Source: Cohaesibacter marisflavi (GTDB taxonomy: Bacteria; Pseudomonadota; Alphaproteobacteria; Rhizobiales; Cohaesibacteraceae). Taken from it: a DNA stretch of 64,000 nucleotides. Under the pieces are notes generated by a model. It searched no databases and had not been told where the DNA came from. It saw nothing but the letters and a program-made list of their open reading frames with translations. Both the position numbers and the translations under genes were made by a program. Location: NCBI RefSeq assembly GCF_900115225.1, contig NZ_FOVR01000016.1, positions 44,688 through 108,687 on the forward strand. The letters run 5' to 3'. Of the stretch, positions 17,529 to 25,863 are shown in pieces (position 1 is the first letter of the stretch; every line of letters starts with the position of its first letter).

Positions 17529-18419
17529 ATGAGCGAGCAAGATAAGCCAAAAGCAATTGACGTCAGAATTTCGGAAATCTACGACCAGCTAACCAGCTCG
17601 GAGCGTCGATTGGCTGACGTTGTAATCGAGTCGCAAAGCAATCTGGCAAGCTTCACCGCCGGCGAATTGGCCGATCGGGCACGCATATCCAAGGCCACCG
17701 CAGCGCGATTCTTCAAACGCCTTGGCTACGCCAATTACAACGAAGCCCGCGTTATGAATCGCCAAGCGGAGGACTGGGGTTCCCCTCTCTATGAGCTCAC
17801 GGGCATCGGCACCAAACGCCTCTCTCAGGGCGACTTCGGCCTGCATATTGCGCAGGATTTGCAAAACCTTACCCGAACTGCCGAGATGCTTGACACAGAC
17901 GCCCTGGCACAAGCCATCAGCATGCTGACCAACGCCAAACGCATCTGGTCTCTTGGCTTCCGCAACTCCATGGCTTTGGCCACTTATGCCCGGGCTTTGC
18001 TTATCAACATCAAACCCGACGTGCGCCTCATTCCCAGTGCGGGCATGTCCTTTGGTGAAGAACTGGCTGGCATGAACAAGGCGGAGGACACCTTCCTCAT
18101 TTTCGGTTTTCGCCGCCGTCCGGCGCAACTGCGCGACGTGATGGAAGCGATTCATGATGCAGGAGCACCAAGCATTCTGATCACCGACATGACCGCCGGT
18201 CGCACCTCGCAACTGGCCACCCTCACCTTGCGCTGTCACTGCCGCGGGCACACCATGTTTGACAGCTACGCCACCCCCATGAGCCTGATCAATTATATCT
18301 GCTCAGGTGTCAGCCAATCCCTTGGTGAAGAGTCTGTTGAGCGCCTCACTGAAATTGAAGCCCTGCATAGCAAATTGGATCAGCTAGGCGCGCCGCTGAT
18401 CGGAAAAGACAGTGCATAA
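17529..18419 (+). CDS. RpiR-family transcriptional regulator (HTH + SIS), copy 2
   Basis: A 296-aa paralogue of the preceding regulator. It shares VRI..IYDQL.SSER.LADV, the SKATAARFFKRLGYANYNEAR recognition region and WGSPLYE after the HTH, then a SIS domain (AKRIWSLGFRNSMALATYARALL...DTFLIFGFRRRPAQLRDVME). It is transcribed toward the ABC importer and hydantoinase genes. Palindromes TGAAA-N6-TTTCA flank this gene on both sides, which suggests it controls itself and the importer operon. The two copies may divide the divergent TRAP and ABC units between them. Confidence 0.92.
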   Translation: MSEQDKPKAIDVRISEIYDQLTSSERRLADVVIESQSNLASFTAGELADRARISKATAARFFKRLGYANYNEARVMNRQAEDWGSPLYELTGIGTKRLSQGDFGLHIAQDLQNLTRTAEMLDTDALAQAISMLTNAKRIWSLGFRNSMALATYARALLINIKPDVRLIPSAGMSFGEELAGMNKAEDTFLIFGFRRRPAQLRDVMEAIHDAGAPSILITDMTAGRTSQLATLTLRCHCRGHTMFDSYATPMSLINYICSGVSQSLGEESVERLTEIEALHSKLDQLGAPLIGKDSA

Positions 18420-18440
18420 AAGTTAGTCAATTGCTCAAAA

Positions 18441-18487
18441 ATGAAACAATATTTTCATATTGATCTTTTTATGAAAAAGTATTTTAA
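18441..18487. promoter_or_regulatory. Two tandem RpiR-type operator candidates upstream of ABC operon
   Basis: ATGAAACAATATTTTCAT (18441-18458) is a perfect inverted repeat (TGAAA-N6-TTTCA). TGAAAAAGTATTTTAA (18472-18487) is the same form with one mismatch. Their left halves are 30 bp apart, about three helical turns, placing both sites on one face of the DNA. The spacer region is AT-rich, as expected for a promoter. Confidence 0.6.
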
Positions 18488-18570
18488 TCAGAGCGATCGC
18501 AAACAACGACGATCGACCTCACCAGAGCAAGCAACGCTCCCTCATGGAGCGACTTGAAAGGGAACATTTT

Positions 18571-19653
18571 ATGGCTTTTCACATCAATCGCCGCGATCTG
18601 TTGAAGACCGTGGCAGCGGGCGCTGCATTGGGTGCGCTGTCTCCAATCAATCGCGCCATGGCTGCAACCGAAGTTTCATGGATGACCTGGGAAAATCTGG
18701 CCAAGCCGGAATATCTCCAGGCCTTCCTCGACGCCAACGCAGGCATCGACATTGCAAAAACCTTCATTGGCACCGACGATGAACAATTCGCCAAGCTGCG
18801 CGCTGGCGGTGCAGATTCCGTTGACCTGATCACTCCAGGCCTCGACAAGGTCGAATATTACGTTGAATCCGACCTGCTGCAGCCGATCGATTTCGACAAG
18901 GTCACCAACGGCAAGCTTCTTTATGACGCCTTCAAATCTTCTCCGCTGGGCAAGAAAGATGGCAAAACCTACGGCATTCCATTCTACTGGGGCATCAACC
19001 CGGTGGTTTACCGCGCCGACCTGATGGATGAAGAACCCGATTGGTCCGTCTTCTTTGAAGGCGACAAATACAAAGGCAAGCTGGCCATGCGCGACTATGC
19101 GCTGGAAGGCATCATGATTGCCGCCATGTATCTAGGCATTCCGCGCGAAGAAATGTTCGTCATGGACGACAAGCAGCTGGCTGAAATCAAGAAAGCTCTG
19201 ATGGCGCAGAAGAAACTGCTTCGCACCTACTGGAATTCCATTTCCGATCTGACCAACCTGTTTGCTTCCGGCGAAGTCGTCTGCGCTTTCTCCTGGGTAC
19301 CGCCTTACTATGACCTGAAGGCCCGTGGCCTCGACATGGGCATGGCTAAGCCGAAACAGGGTGTCATTGGCTGGTGCGATACGCTGGCAGTTCCTGCTGG
19401 TGTTGAGGGCGAAAAACTTGACGCTGTCTTCAAGCTGGTCAACTATCTGCTCGGCCCGGATTATGGTAAGGAATTGGCCGTTGGCGGTCCTTACGCACAG
19501 AGCACATCCTCTGCCCGTGACCTGATCTCTGATGAGCAGAAAGACAAGATCTTCATCAGCGATCTCAGCATCATGGACTCTTTCGTCTGGAAGCAGAATC
19601 CACCTCGTTACAATGAGTGGGTTGCCCTTTGGAACGAAGTCAAAGCCAGCTAA
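18571..19653 (+). CDS. ABC transporter substrate-binding protein, PotD/spermidine-putrescine family
   Basis: A 360-aa periplasmic binding protein with a twin-arginine signal (INRRDLLKTVAAGAALGAL then AMAA), so it is likely exported folded by Tat. The mature part starts ATEVSWMTWENLAKPEYL, and YGIPFYWGINPVVYR and ASGEVVCAFSWVPPY are PotD-family features. I chose ATG 18571 because AAGGGAA precedes it; nine upstream in-frame codons are not family-like. It heads the binding protein-ATPase-permease-permease-hydantoinase operon, so its ligand may be a hydantoin, dihydropyrimidine or ureido compound rather than a polyamine. Confidence 0.9.
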   Translation: MAFHINRRDLLKTVAAGAALGALSPINRAMAATEVSWMTWENLAKPEYLQAFLDANAGIDIAKTFIGTDDEQFAKLRAGGADSVDLITPGLDKVEYYVESDLLQPIDFDKVTNGKLLYDAFKSSPLGKKDGKTYGIPFYWGINPVVYRADLMDEEPDWSVFFEGDKYKGKLAMRDYALEGIMIAAMYLGIPREEMFVMDDKQLAEIKKALMAQKKLLRTYWNSISDLTNLFASGEVVCAFSWVPPYYDLKARGLDMGMAKPKQGVIGWCDTLAVPAGVEGEKLDAVFKLVNYLLGPDYGKELAVGGPYAQSTSSARDLISDEQKDKIFISDLSIMDSFVWKQNPPRYNEWVALWNEVKAS

Positions 19654-19688
19654 AACTCTCTCTGTCCGCATCCTGCAAGGCATCTGAA

Positions 19689-20765
19689 ATGAATAAGAAA
19701 ACCCCTCCTCTTTTAACGGGGATCGCGGTTCACAAGGAATATGGTTCCGTAAACGCTGTTCGCGGCGTAGATTTCACTATTGAATCAAACACCTACGTGA
19801 CACTTCTAGGGCCTTCGGGATGCGGAAAGACATCCCTTCTGCGCATGATCGGAGGATTTGAAGACATCTCCTCCGGCGTCATCGAACTGGATGGGCAATC
19901 GCTGGCCGGAACCCCGGCCAACCAACGGCCCATCAACACCGTTTTTCAAAGTTACGCTCTCTTCCCGCACCTTTCGGTCAAGGAAAATGTCGCCTTCGGC
20001 CTTGCCTATCGCGCCATGCCAAAGAGCGAGATGAATGAGAAAGCTGAAGCGGCGCTCGCCATGGTCCAGATGGGCGAAATGGCAGACCGTCGCCCGCGCC
20101 AGCTCTCCGGCGGTCAGCAGCAACGCGTGGCACTGGCACGCGCGATCGCCAATGAACCGCGTATCCTGTTGTTGGACGAACCTCTCTCGGCCCTTGACCG
20201 GCGTATGCGCAAGGACATGCAGATCGAACTGAAGGACCTGCAGCGGCGACTGGGCACCACCTTCCTGCATGTAACACACGATCAGGAAGAAGCCTTTGCG
20301 CTCTCCGATCATATCATCGTCATGAATGATGGCGCCATTGAGCAGCAGGGCACGCCAACGGAAATCTATCGTCATCCTGCAAGCGCCTATGTGGCTGACT
20401 TCATCGGCGGCGCCAATCTGATCGAAGGCAAGATCACCGCCATCAAGCCGGGCCAGACAGCAACCATAGAAACCGCCGTCGGCTCCTTTATCGCTCCGGC
20501 CGCCCCGCATTTGAAGGCGGGCGACAAAGCCGCCCTCGTGTTGCGTCCCGAGCTCATGACGCTTTCCTCTGGCGACGGCATTCCGGCAAAGGTGACCCAC
20601 ACCGTATTCCGTGGCGCTGAATGGCTGGTGGAAACCCGCCTTGCCGATGGCACAGCGTTGGACATGATGCTTCAGGATATCACTCCGCCGGAAACCGGCA
20701 GTGATGTTGCCCTCGCCTTTGATCTCGACCGCGCATGGATCACCGCTTCAAAAGGAACGGAATAG
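19689..20765 (+). CDS. ABC transporter ATP-binding protein (PotA-like)
   Basis: A 358-aa ATPase. Walker A is GPSGCGKTS, the Q-loop region is FQSYALFPHLSVKENVAFGL, the signature is LSGGQQQRVALARA, Walker B is ILLLDEPLSALDR, and the switch His is in HVTHDQEEA. The C-terminal TOBE domain (about 270-355) is typical of PotA and UgpC ATPases. The start is ATG 19689 (MNKKTPPLLTG); a longer frame would overlap the binding-protein gene. It energises the following two permeases. Confidence 0.93.
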   Translation: MNKKTPPLLTGIAVHKEYGSVNAVRGVDFTIESNTYVTLLGPSGCGKTSLLRMIGGFEDISSGVIELDGQSLAGTPANQRPINTVFQSYALFPHLSVKENVAFGLAYRAMPKSEMNEKAEAALAMVQMGEMADRRPRQLSGGQQQRVALARAIANEPRILLLDEPLSALDRRMRKDMQIELKDLQRRLGTTFLHVTHDQEEAFALSDHIIVMNDGAIEQQGTPTEIYRHPASAYVADFIGGANLIEGKITAIKPGQTATIETAVGSFIAPAAPHLKAGDKAALVLRPELMTLSSGDGIPAKVTHTVFRGAEWLVETRLADGTALDMMLQDITPPETGSDVALAFDLDRAWITASKGTE

Positions 20766-20767
20766 CC

Positions 20768-21637
20768 ATGAAACGCATCACTATCGGCAACGCGCTCTCG
20801 GTTCCGGTATTTGCCGCAGTTGCAGCGCTATGCATCGCACCGTTGGCGATCCTCTTTGCCTATTCCTTCTTTTCTGTCAGCTTTGTGGCCATCATAAAGG
20901 ATCCGACCTTCAAGAATTACGCCCGCATCGCTGGCAGCAGCACCTATCGCTGGCTGATCTTCAAGGCATTCCTCTCCGGCGCTGGCATTGCCGCCATCAC
21001 CGCCATCATCGGATATCCGGTGGCATGGTTCATCGCCAAGCGCGTCACCATCTACAAGTCCGCCCTGCTGACGCTGTTGCTGGTTCCGCTTTATACCGGA
21101 GATCTGGTGCGCATCTTTGCCTGGCGCGTTCTGCTCGGGGCAGAAGGCGTGCTCAACAGCCTCCTGATGTGGATTGGGCTGGTCGACAAACCGATTGACG
21201 CCCTGCTCTTCTCGCCACTCGCCACCCATATTGTCTTGGCCTACAATTATCTGCCCTTCATGGTCATCGGCCTCTGGCTTGCCTTTGAAGCGCTGGATGA
21301 CCGCCTGCTGGAGGCGGCTCAGGATCTGGGTGCCGGATCGCGCAGCGCCTTTGTACGGGTCACCTTGCCGCTCACCATGCCCGGCCTCATCGCTGGCGCG
21401 CTCATGGTTTTTGTCATGGTGGTGGGCGATTATCTGACGCCTCAGCTGGTTGGCGGCGCCTCCGGCATTACCATCATCAGCGCCATCAACGATCTGTTCG
21501 GCACCGCCTTTGACTGGCCGCTTGGCTCGGCCATCGCATGGACCATGCTGGCGATTCTGGCTCTCTTCTTTGCACTCGCCGCCATCGTGATCAGCCGCTC
21601 CACCCTGGGCAAGGCAATGGCAGGAGGAGAAGCATGA
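20768..21637 (+). CDS. ABC transporter permease (PotB-like)
   Basis: A 289-aa inner-membrane subunit with six TM helices. The EAA loop reads EALDDRLLEAAQDLGAGSRSAFVRVTLPLTMPG, as in PotB/PotH. The start ATG lies two bases after the ATPase stop. Its stop overlaps the next permease start (ATGA), so the pair is translationally coupled. Confidence 0.92.
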   Translation: MKRITIGNALSVPVFAAVAALCIAPLAILFAYSFFSVSFVAIIKDPTFKNYARIAGSSTYRWLIFKAFLSGAGIAAITAIIGYPVAWFIAKRVTIYKSALLTLLLVPLYTGDLVRIFAWRVLLGAEGVLNSLLMWIGLVDKPIDALLFSPLATHIVLAYNYLPFMVIGLWLAFEALDDRLLEAAQDLGAGSRSAFVRVTLPLTMPGLIAGALMVFVMVVGDYLTPQLVGGASGITIISAINDLFGTAFDWPLGSAIAWTMLAILALFFALAAIVISRSTLGKAMAGGEA

Positions 21638-22416
21638 TCTCTCGACAACAAAATATTCTCGCCTATAGCTGGATCTGGATTGTCTATATCCTGATGTATC
21701 TGCCCATCGCCGTAATCGCGATTTTCTCTTTCAACTCATCGGAGATCATCGCCTTTCCGCTGCAAGGCTTCACCACCGATTGGTATGCACAGGCCCTCAC
21801 AGACGGACGCCTGCTCGGCGGCTTGAAACTGACATTCCTCGTAGCCATCCCTACGGCCCTCTTTTCCACTATCCTTGGTGCCATGGCAGCCCTTGCGCTG
21901 ACCCGCTACCCGATGCGCTATCGCTTCTTGCTGCTCGTCTTCGTGTTGATGCCCTTCCTCATCCCGAAGGTCATTCTTGCGGTCGCGCAATTGATCCTGC
22001 TGGCAGACCTTGGCATCGGGCGCAGCCTCTGGACGATCATCGCAGGCCAGACCATCGTTATCCTGCCCTTTACCACGCTGGTCAATGCGTCGGTTCTGAT
22101 GCGCATCGACAACCGACTGGAAGAAGCCGCTTTTGACCTTGGTGCGAGCCATTTCTCGGCCTTCAAGCGGGTAACCCTGCCGCTGATGAAAAACGGCCTA
22201 ATGGCCTCATGGTTCATCGCCTTCGTGCTATCGTCGGCGGAATATGTGCTCACCTCCTTCCTCAGCGGACGCGAGCAGCCGCTGTCCATTCTGGTGGCAT
22301 CGGATTTTCGCTTCAATGTCTCTCCAGCGCTGGATTCCATCGCGCTGATGCTGGTGCTTGCCAACATCGCACTCATCGGGTTTGGCGAATTCATCCGCCG
22401 GAGATCTCAGAAATAA
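21634..22416 (+). CDS. ABC transporter permease (PotC-like)
   Basis: A 260-aa inner-membrane subunit with six TM helices. The N-terminal helix is WIWIVYILMYLPIAVIAIFSFN, and the EAA loop is NRLEEAAFDLGASHFSAFKRVTLPLM. GGAG precedes the start, which overlaps the PotB-like stop by 4 bp. The gene ends 18 bp before the hydantoinase start, confirming transport and hydrolysis in one operon. Confidence 0.92.
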   Translation: MISRQQNILAYSWIWIVYILMYLPIAVIAIFSFNSSEIIAFPLQGFTTDWYAQALTDGRLLGGLKLTFLVAIPTALFSTILGAMAALALTRYPMRYRFLLLVFVLMPFLIPKVILAVAQLILLADLGIGRSLWTIIAGQTIVILPFTTLVNASVLMRIDNRLEEAAFDLGASHFSAFKRVTLPLMKNGLMASWFIAFVLSSAEYVLTSFLSGREQPLSILVASDFRFNVSPALDSIALMLVLANIALIGFGEFIRRRSQK

Positions 22417-22434
22417 CCTGGAAAGGACACGCTC

Positions 22435-23850
22435 ATGGCTGATTTTGACCTGCTGATCCGTGGCGGCACATGCGTTACGGCGGCAGACACCTTTTCCTCC
22501 GATATCGCCATCAAGGATGGTGTGATCGTTGCAACCGGCAAGGATCTTGGCTCCGCCGACAAGGAAATCGACGCCTCCGGTCTGCTGGTCATGCCCGGCG
22601 GCATCGACAGCCATGTTCACCTCGCCCAGCCCTCTGCGCCCGGCACCCCGCAAATGGTGGATGGTTTTGAAACCGGCACCCGCTCTGCCATCGCTGGCGG
22701 CACCACCACCGTCATTCCGTTTGCCCAACAGCCACGCGGTGCGGGCCTGAGAGAAACCGTAGAGGACTATCATTCCCGCGCCCGAGGGCAGGCCTATTGC
22801 GATTACGGCTTCCACCTGATCATCACCGATCCGACCGCGCAAGTTCTGGGTCAGGAACTGCCCGCCCTCGTGGCTGACGGTTACACCTCCTTCAAGGTCT
22901 TCATGACCTATGATGACATGGTGCTCAATGACCGCGAATTGCTGGAAGTCTTCGACTGCGCCAAGGATTGCAAGGCGCTGGTCATGGTCCATGCCGAAGG
23001 CTACGACGCCATCCGCTACATGACCGAAAAGCTGGAACGCGAAGGCAAGACAGCACCCTACTATCACGGAGTCTCCCGCCCGCAGATCGTTGAGCGGGAA
23101 GCGGCCCATCGGGCCATCAGCCACGCCCAGCTTCTCGATGTTCCCATCATGATCGTGCATGTTTCCGGTCGCGAAGCCATGGAACAAATCAGATGGGCGC
23201 AGCAAAAGGGCATCAAGATCTATGGTGAAACCTGCACCCAATATATCGCTCTCACGCAAGACGATATGAAGGGTTTCAACATGGATGACAGCGGCAGCAA
23301 ATATGTTTGCTCGCCACCACCGCGTGATCACGACAGCTGGGACGCCATCTGGGAAGGCATCCGCGGCGGCGTCTTCCAGACTTTCTCGTCCGATCACTGC
23401 CCCTTCTTCTATGAAGGACCGCAAGGCAAGATGACCGGCAAGGCCAAGACATCCTTCCGCTGGGTGCCAAACGGTTTGCCGGGCGTGGAAAACCGCATGC
23501 AGATCTTCTATTCCGAAGGCGTTGGCAAGGGCCGTATCACGCTCAATGAGTTCGTCGCCCTCACCTCGACCAACCACGCCAAGATGTATGGCCTCTACCC
23601 CAAGAAGGGCTCCATCGCTCCGGGCTTTGATGCTGACATCATTTTGTGGGACCCGAACCGTGAGGAAACCATTACGCAAGCTGGCATGCACCACGCCGCC
23701 GACTATACCCCCTACGAGGGCCACAAGGTCAAGGGCTGGCCGGTCATGACACTGGTGCGCGGCAAAGTCGCTTGTGAAGAGGGCAAGATCACCGGCTCGG
23801 TCGGTGATGGCCAGTTCCTCAAGCGCGACTACTCCGCCTTTGTTGATTGA
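22435..23850 (+). CDS. D-hydantoinase/dihydropyrimidinase
   Basis: A 471-aa amidohydrolase that opens cyclic ureides (hydantoins or dihydropyrimidines) to N-carbamoyl acids. Metal ligands are HVH in GGIDSHVHLAQP, the carboxylated Lys in SFKVFMTYDD, and the histidines in MVHAEGYD and MIVHVSGREAM, with the final Asp in SSDHCPF. The substrate loop YVCSPPPRDHDSW is also conserved. Length is typical (about 460-480 aa). An AAAGGA site precedes the start. Its product would be the substrate of the D- and L-carbamoylases encoded 11 kb away on the other strand, tying both arms of the locus together. Confidence 0.93.
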   Translation: MADFDLLIRGGTCVTAADTFSSDIAIKDGVIVATGKDLGSADKEIDASGLLVMPGGIDSHVHLAQPSAPGTPQMVDGFETGTRSAIAGGTTTVIPFAQQPRGAGLRETVEDYHSRARGQAYCDYGFHLIITDPTAQVLGQELPALVADGYTSFKVFMTYDDMVLNDRELLEVFDCAKDCKALVMVHAEGYDAIRYMTEKLEREGKTAPYYHGVSRPQIVEREAAHRAISHAQLLDVPIMIVHVSGREAMEQIRWAQQKGIKIYGETCTQYIALTQDDMKGFNMDDSGSKYVCSPPPRDHDSWDAIWEGIRGGVFQTFSSDHCPFFYEGPQGKMTGKAKTSFRWVPNGLPGVENRMQIFYSEGVGKGRITLNEFVALTSTNHAKMYGLYPKKGSIAPGFDADIILWDPNREETITQAGMHHAADYTPYEGHKVKGWPVMTLVRGKVACEEGKITGSVGDGQFLKRDYSAFVD

Positions 23851-24577
23851 CAAATCTTGAGAGGCGACATCCAATCCGGTTGTCGCCTCTTCCCATTTGC
23901 ATTCATCGATAGACATCGCCGTTGAGCCCGAAGGCTCCGGCCATGCCGTCCCGGCTCCCTGCGGTACAACTGACCCCTTTTGCGTCCCCGAATTCCTGCC
24001 GTACATGCCTTTCTGCGCCTGTCTCAGCTAGTTCCAGCGCAATTTTCAACACCTGTTTCAGCGCCATTCCTTGCGACTAGCTCGCTTTATAAGCCGCAGA
24101 AACGCGGCATTCATGCCCCCTCAAGGCAAATATTCGCGCGCAGGGTAAATCCGCCAATCAGAAGAAAATACGCACAATTACAAGAAGTGTATCGCCATGC
24201 GAGTAGGGTAAGGGGTTTCACTATTGCAAGTTAAACCACGATACGATACGACTATCTCACAAAGCGGGATAGGTCGGTTTTGTCAACCAGCCGAAGTGGA
24301 GGAACCCAAGGTGACTGAAGTCGTTCGCGACGCGATTTTCCAATCAGATTCAGCTTCTATCCGGACGATCACTGTCACCTGTCACAAACGTAATCCTGTG
24401 TCTTCATATCGACACATGGTGCGGACTGTTGATGAGGCATCTTGCAGTGTCTCTTTGGCTTTTGCTTGCGTCCCCAAAACTTGTGCCCGCGCTTCTTCGA
24501 GCAATCAGAGGCAGATCTGAGAGCGCGGTAACGTCAAGAATGCTCTTAGGAAAAGAGCGATAATGATGGAGTTAAAA
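23851..24577. other. 727-bp gene-free stretch before the cyclase gene
   Basis: It opens with the terminator of the hydantoinase operon. The rest has no convincing gene. Two open frames of 84 and 98 codons lack family-like sequence. The second includes a GTG near 24311 behind GTGGAGG, which could start a 69-aa product, but nothing supports it. A tandem CGATACGATACGAC run (about 24239) may be part of a regulator site. Confidence 0.5.
23860..23895 (+). terminator. Terminator after hydantoinase gene
   Basis: A perfect 10-bp stem AGAGGCGACA/TGTCGCCTCT (23860-23869 and 23881-23890) with an 11-nt loop, followed by TCCCATTTG, 9 bp after the stop codon. Confidence 0.7.
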
Positions 24578-25510
24578 ATGGGAAAAAAAGTCTTCGTAGA
24601 TCTGAGCCATCCGTTTTTTGGTGATATGCCCCTGTGGCCATATTTCTCCAAACCGGAAATTGCCCCCATGCACAGCATGGCTAAAGCTGGCGTTCTGACC
24701 CAGTCGATCAAATGCACCATGCACACCGGCACCCACTGCGATGCACCGCGCCACGTCATGGAACGCATGTTCGACGGCAGTCGCGCTCTATACACCCACG
24801 AACTGCCGGTTGATGCCTATTGCGGCGATGCTGTTTGCCTTGACGTGCGCGTTGATCGCTGGAAACTGATCATGCCGGAAGACCTTGAAGCCGCTGTTGA
24901 GCGCGCTGGCATGAAGCCGGAAGATTTGGAAGGCATGGTTGTCTGCCTCAACACCGGCATGCATCGCAAATTCGACGATTCCAAAGACTATTATCACTAT
25001 TCTCTGGGCACCGGCATCGACGCTGGCAAATGGTTCGTCAAGCACAAGGTCAAAGTGGTCGCTCTTGACCAGCAGGCCCTAGACCATCCACTGCACACCT
25101 CAATGGGCAACAACGGCACCTGCATGAACCTGCCGGGCTATTCCGGACGCACCATCGTGGAAGAATTCATCGACGAGTTTGGCGAAGAAGCCTATGCAGA
25201 GTTCGACCGTGAAACCTACATCAAGGTACATGGCAAGGAAAAATACGACGAAAAATTCGGTGAGCTGGAAGCAACCGGCAACTGCGGCACCTGGGAACCT
25301 TGCCACAAATATCTGTTAGGTAACGGCATTGTAGGCGTTGAAAACCTGGGCGGCGACCTAGACAAGGTGAAGGGTAAGAAATTCCGCTTCTTCGCCCTGC
25401 CAATCCGCTGGCATATGGGCGACGGCTCCATGGTACGCTGCGTTGCTGAAATCGACGAAGATGAAGTCCTGGAAGCAGAACCACGCGTCTACAAATATGG
25501 TGCCATGTAA
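24578..25510 (+). CDS. Cyclase-family (kynurenine formamidase-like) metal hydrolase
   Basis: A 310-aa enzyme of the cyclase family. The metal-binding signature HxGTHxDxPxH reads HTGTHCDAPRH, and the N-terminus FVDLSHPFFGDMPLWPYF is typical. Family members hydrolyse amides, imides or lactones, for example N-formylkynurenine or isatin, and use Mn or Zn. It is longer than KynB (about 210 aa) and close to the 300-aa 'cyclase family protein' group. I chose the ATG at 24578 with GGAG 8 bp upstream; ATG 24563 is the alternative. It is monocistronic, with a long leader and a strong terminator. The substrate is unknown. Confidence 0.85.
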   Translation: MGKKVFVDLSHPFFGDMPLWPYFSKPEIAPMHSMAKAGVLTQSIKCTMHTGTHCDAPRHVMERMFDGSRALYTHELPVDAYCGDAVCLDVRVDRWKLIMPEDLEAAVERAGMKPEDLEGMVVCLNTGMHRKFDDSKDYYHYSLGTGIDAGKWFVKHKVKVVALDQQALDHPLHTSMGNNGTCMNLPGYSGRTIVEEFIDEFGEEAYAEFDRETYIKVHGKEKYDEKFGELEATGNCGTWEPCHKYLLGNGIVGVENLGGDLDKVKGKKFRFFALPIRWHMGDGSMVRCVAEIDEDEVLEAEPRVYKYGAM

Positions 25511-25863
25511 GCCATAAACAGAATGCAAGGACGCTCTTGCATTCAGCAAAGCAATCTGATGGCCACGGGCGTGGTCATCAGTCTCCTGATCAGGCCCTGA
25601 GCCGCCCAACGGGCTCCCCTGATCATGAAGCACCAATGGGGCAGGCTCACGCTATTCCCTTTTCATGCCCAGTCCCAAAGGCAACGCCATCCTCAACGTC
25701 CAGATCGTTGAAGGATGACACATCACCCAATTCATGGTGATCACTATTTCGGTCCAATAGAATAAACGACTTTCATGCAGCAATTCGCCTCCCTGCGATT
25801 GCTGCATTTCTTTTTTAAACGCCCACGATCAATCAAGAAAGTCGAGCCTGTTTGGGCATATGG
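25511..25863. other. Gene-free stretch between cyclase and Ldh-family genes
   Basis: The two genes converge here. It holds a GC-rich inverted-repeat area around 25560-25640 (CTGATCAGG...CCTGATCATG) and the strong terminator at 25775-25816. No coding sequence is supported. Confidence 0.6.
25775..25816 (+). terminator. Strong intrinsic terminator after cyclase gene
   Basis: A perfect 10-bp stem ATGCAGCAAT/ATTGCTGCAT (25775-25784 and 25798-25807), followed by TTCTTTTTT. It is 264 bp beyond the cyclase stop, so the transcript has a long 3' tail or carries an unrecognised small RNA. Confidence 0.75.

Noticed and set aside
8535..23850. Ordinary reductive pyrimidine degradation
   Set aside because: No dihydropyrimidine dehydrogenase pair and no beta-alanine aminotransferase are present, while DpaL and a D-carbamoylase do not fit that pathway.
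22228..24006. A 592-codon open frame on the minus strand, antisense to the permease and hydantoinase genes
   Set aside because: It mirrors the codon bias of the real plus-strand genes, has no ribosome-binding site or domain, and the plus-strand products match known families.
24224..24520. Short open frames upstream of the cyclase gene
   Set aside because: No family-like sequence; only one weak GTG with an upstream GGAGG. Left as part of a gene-free stretch.
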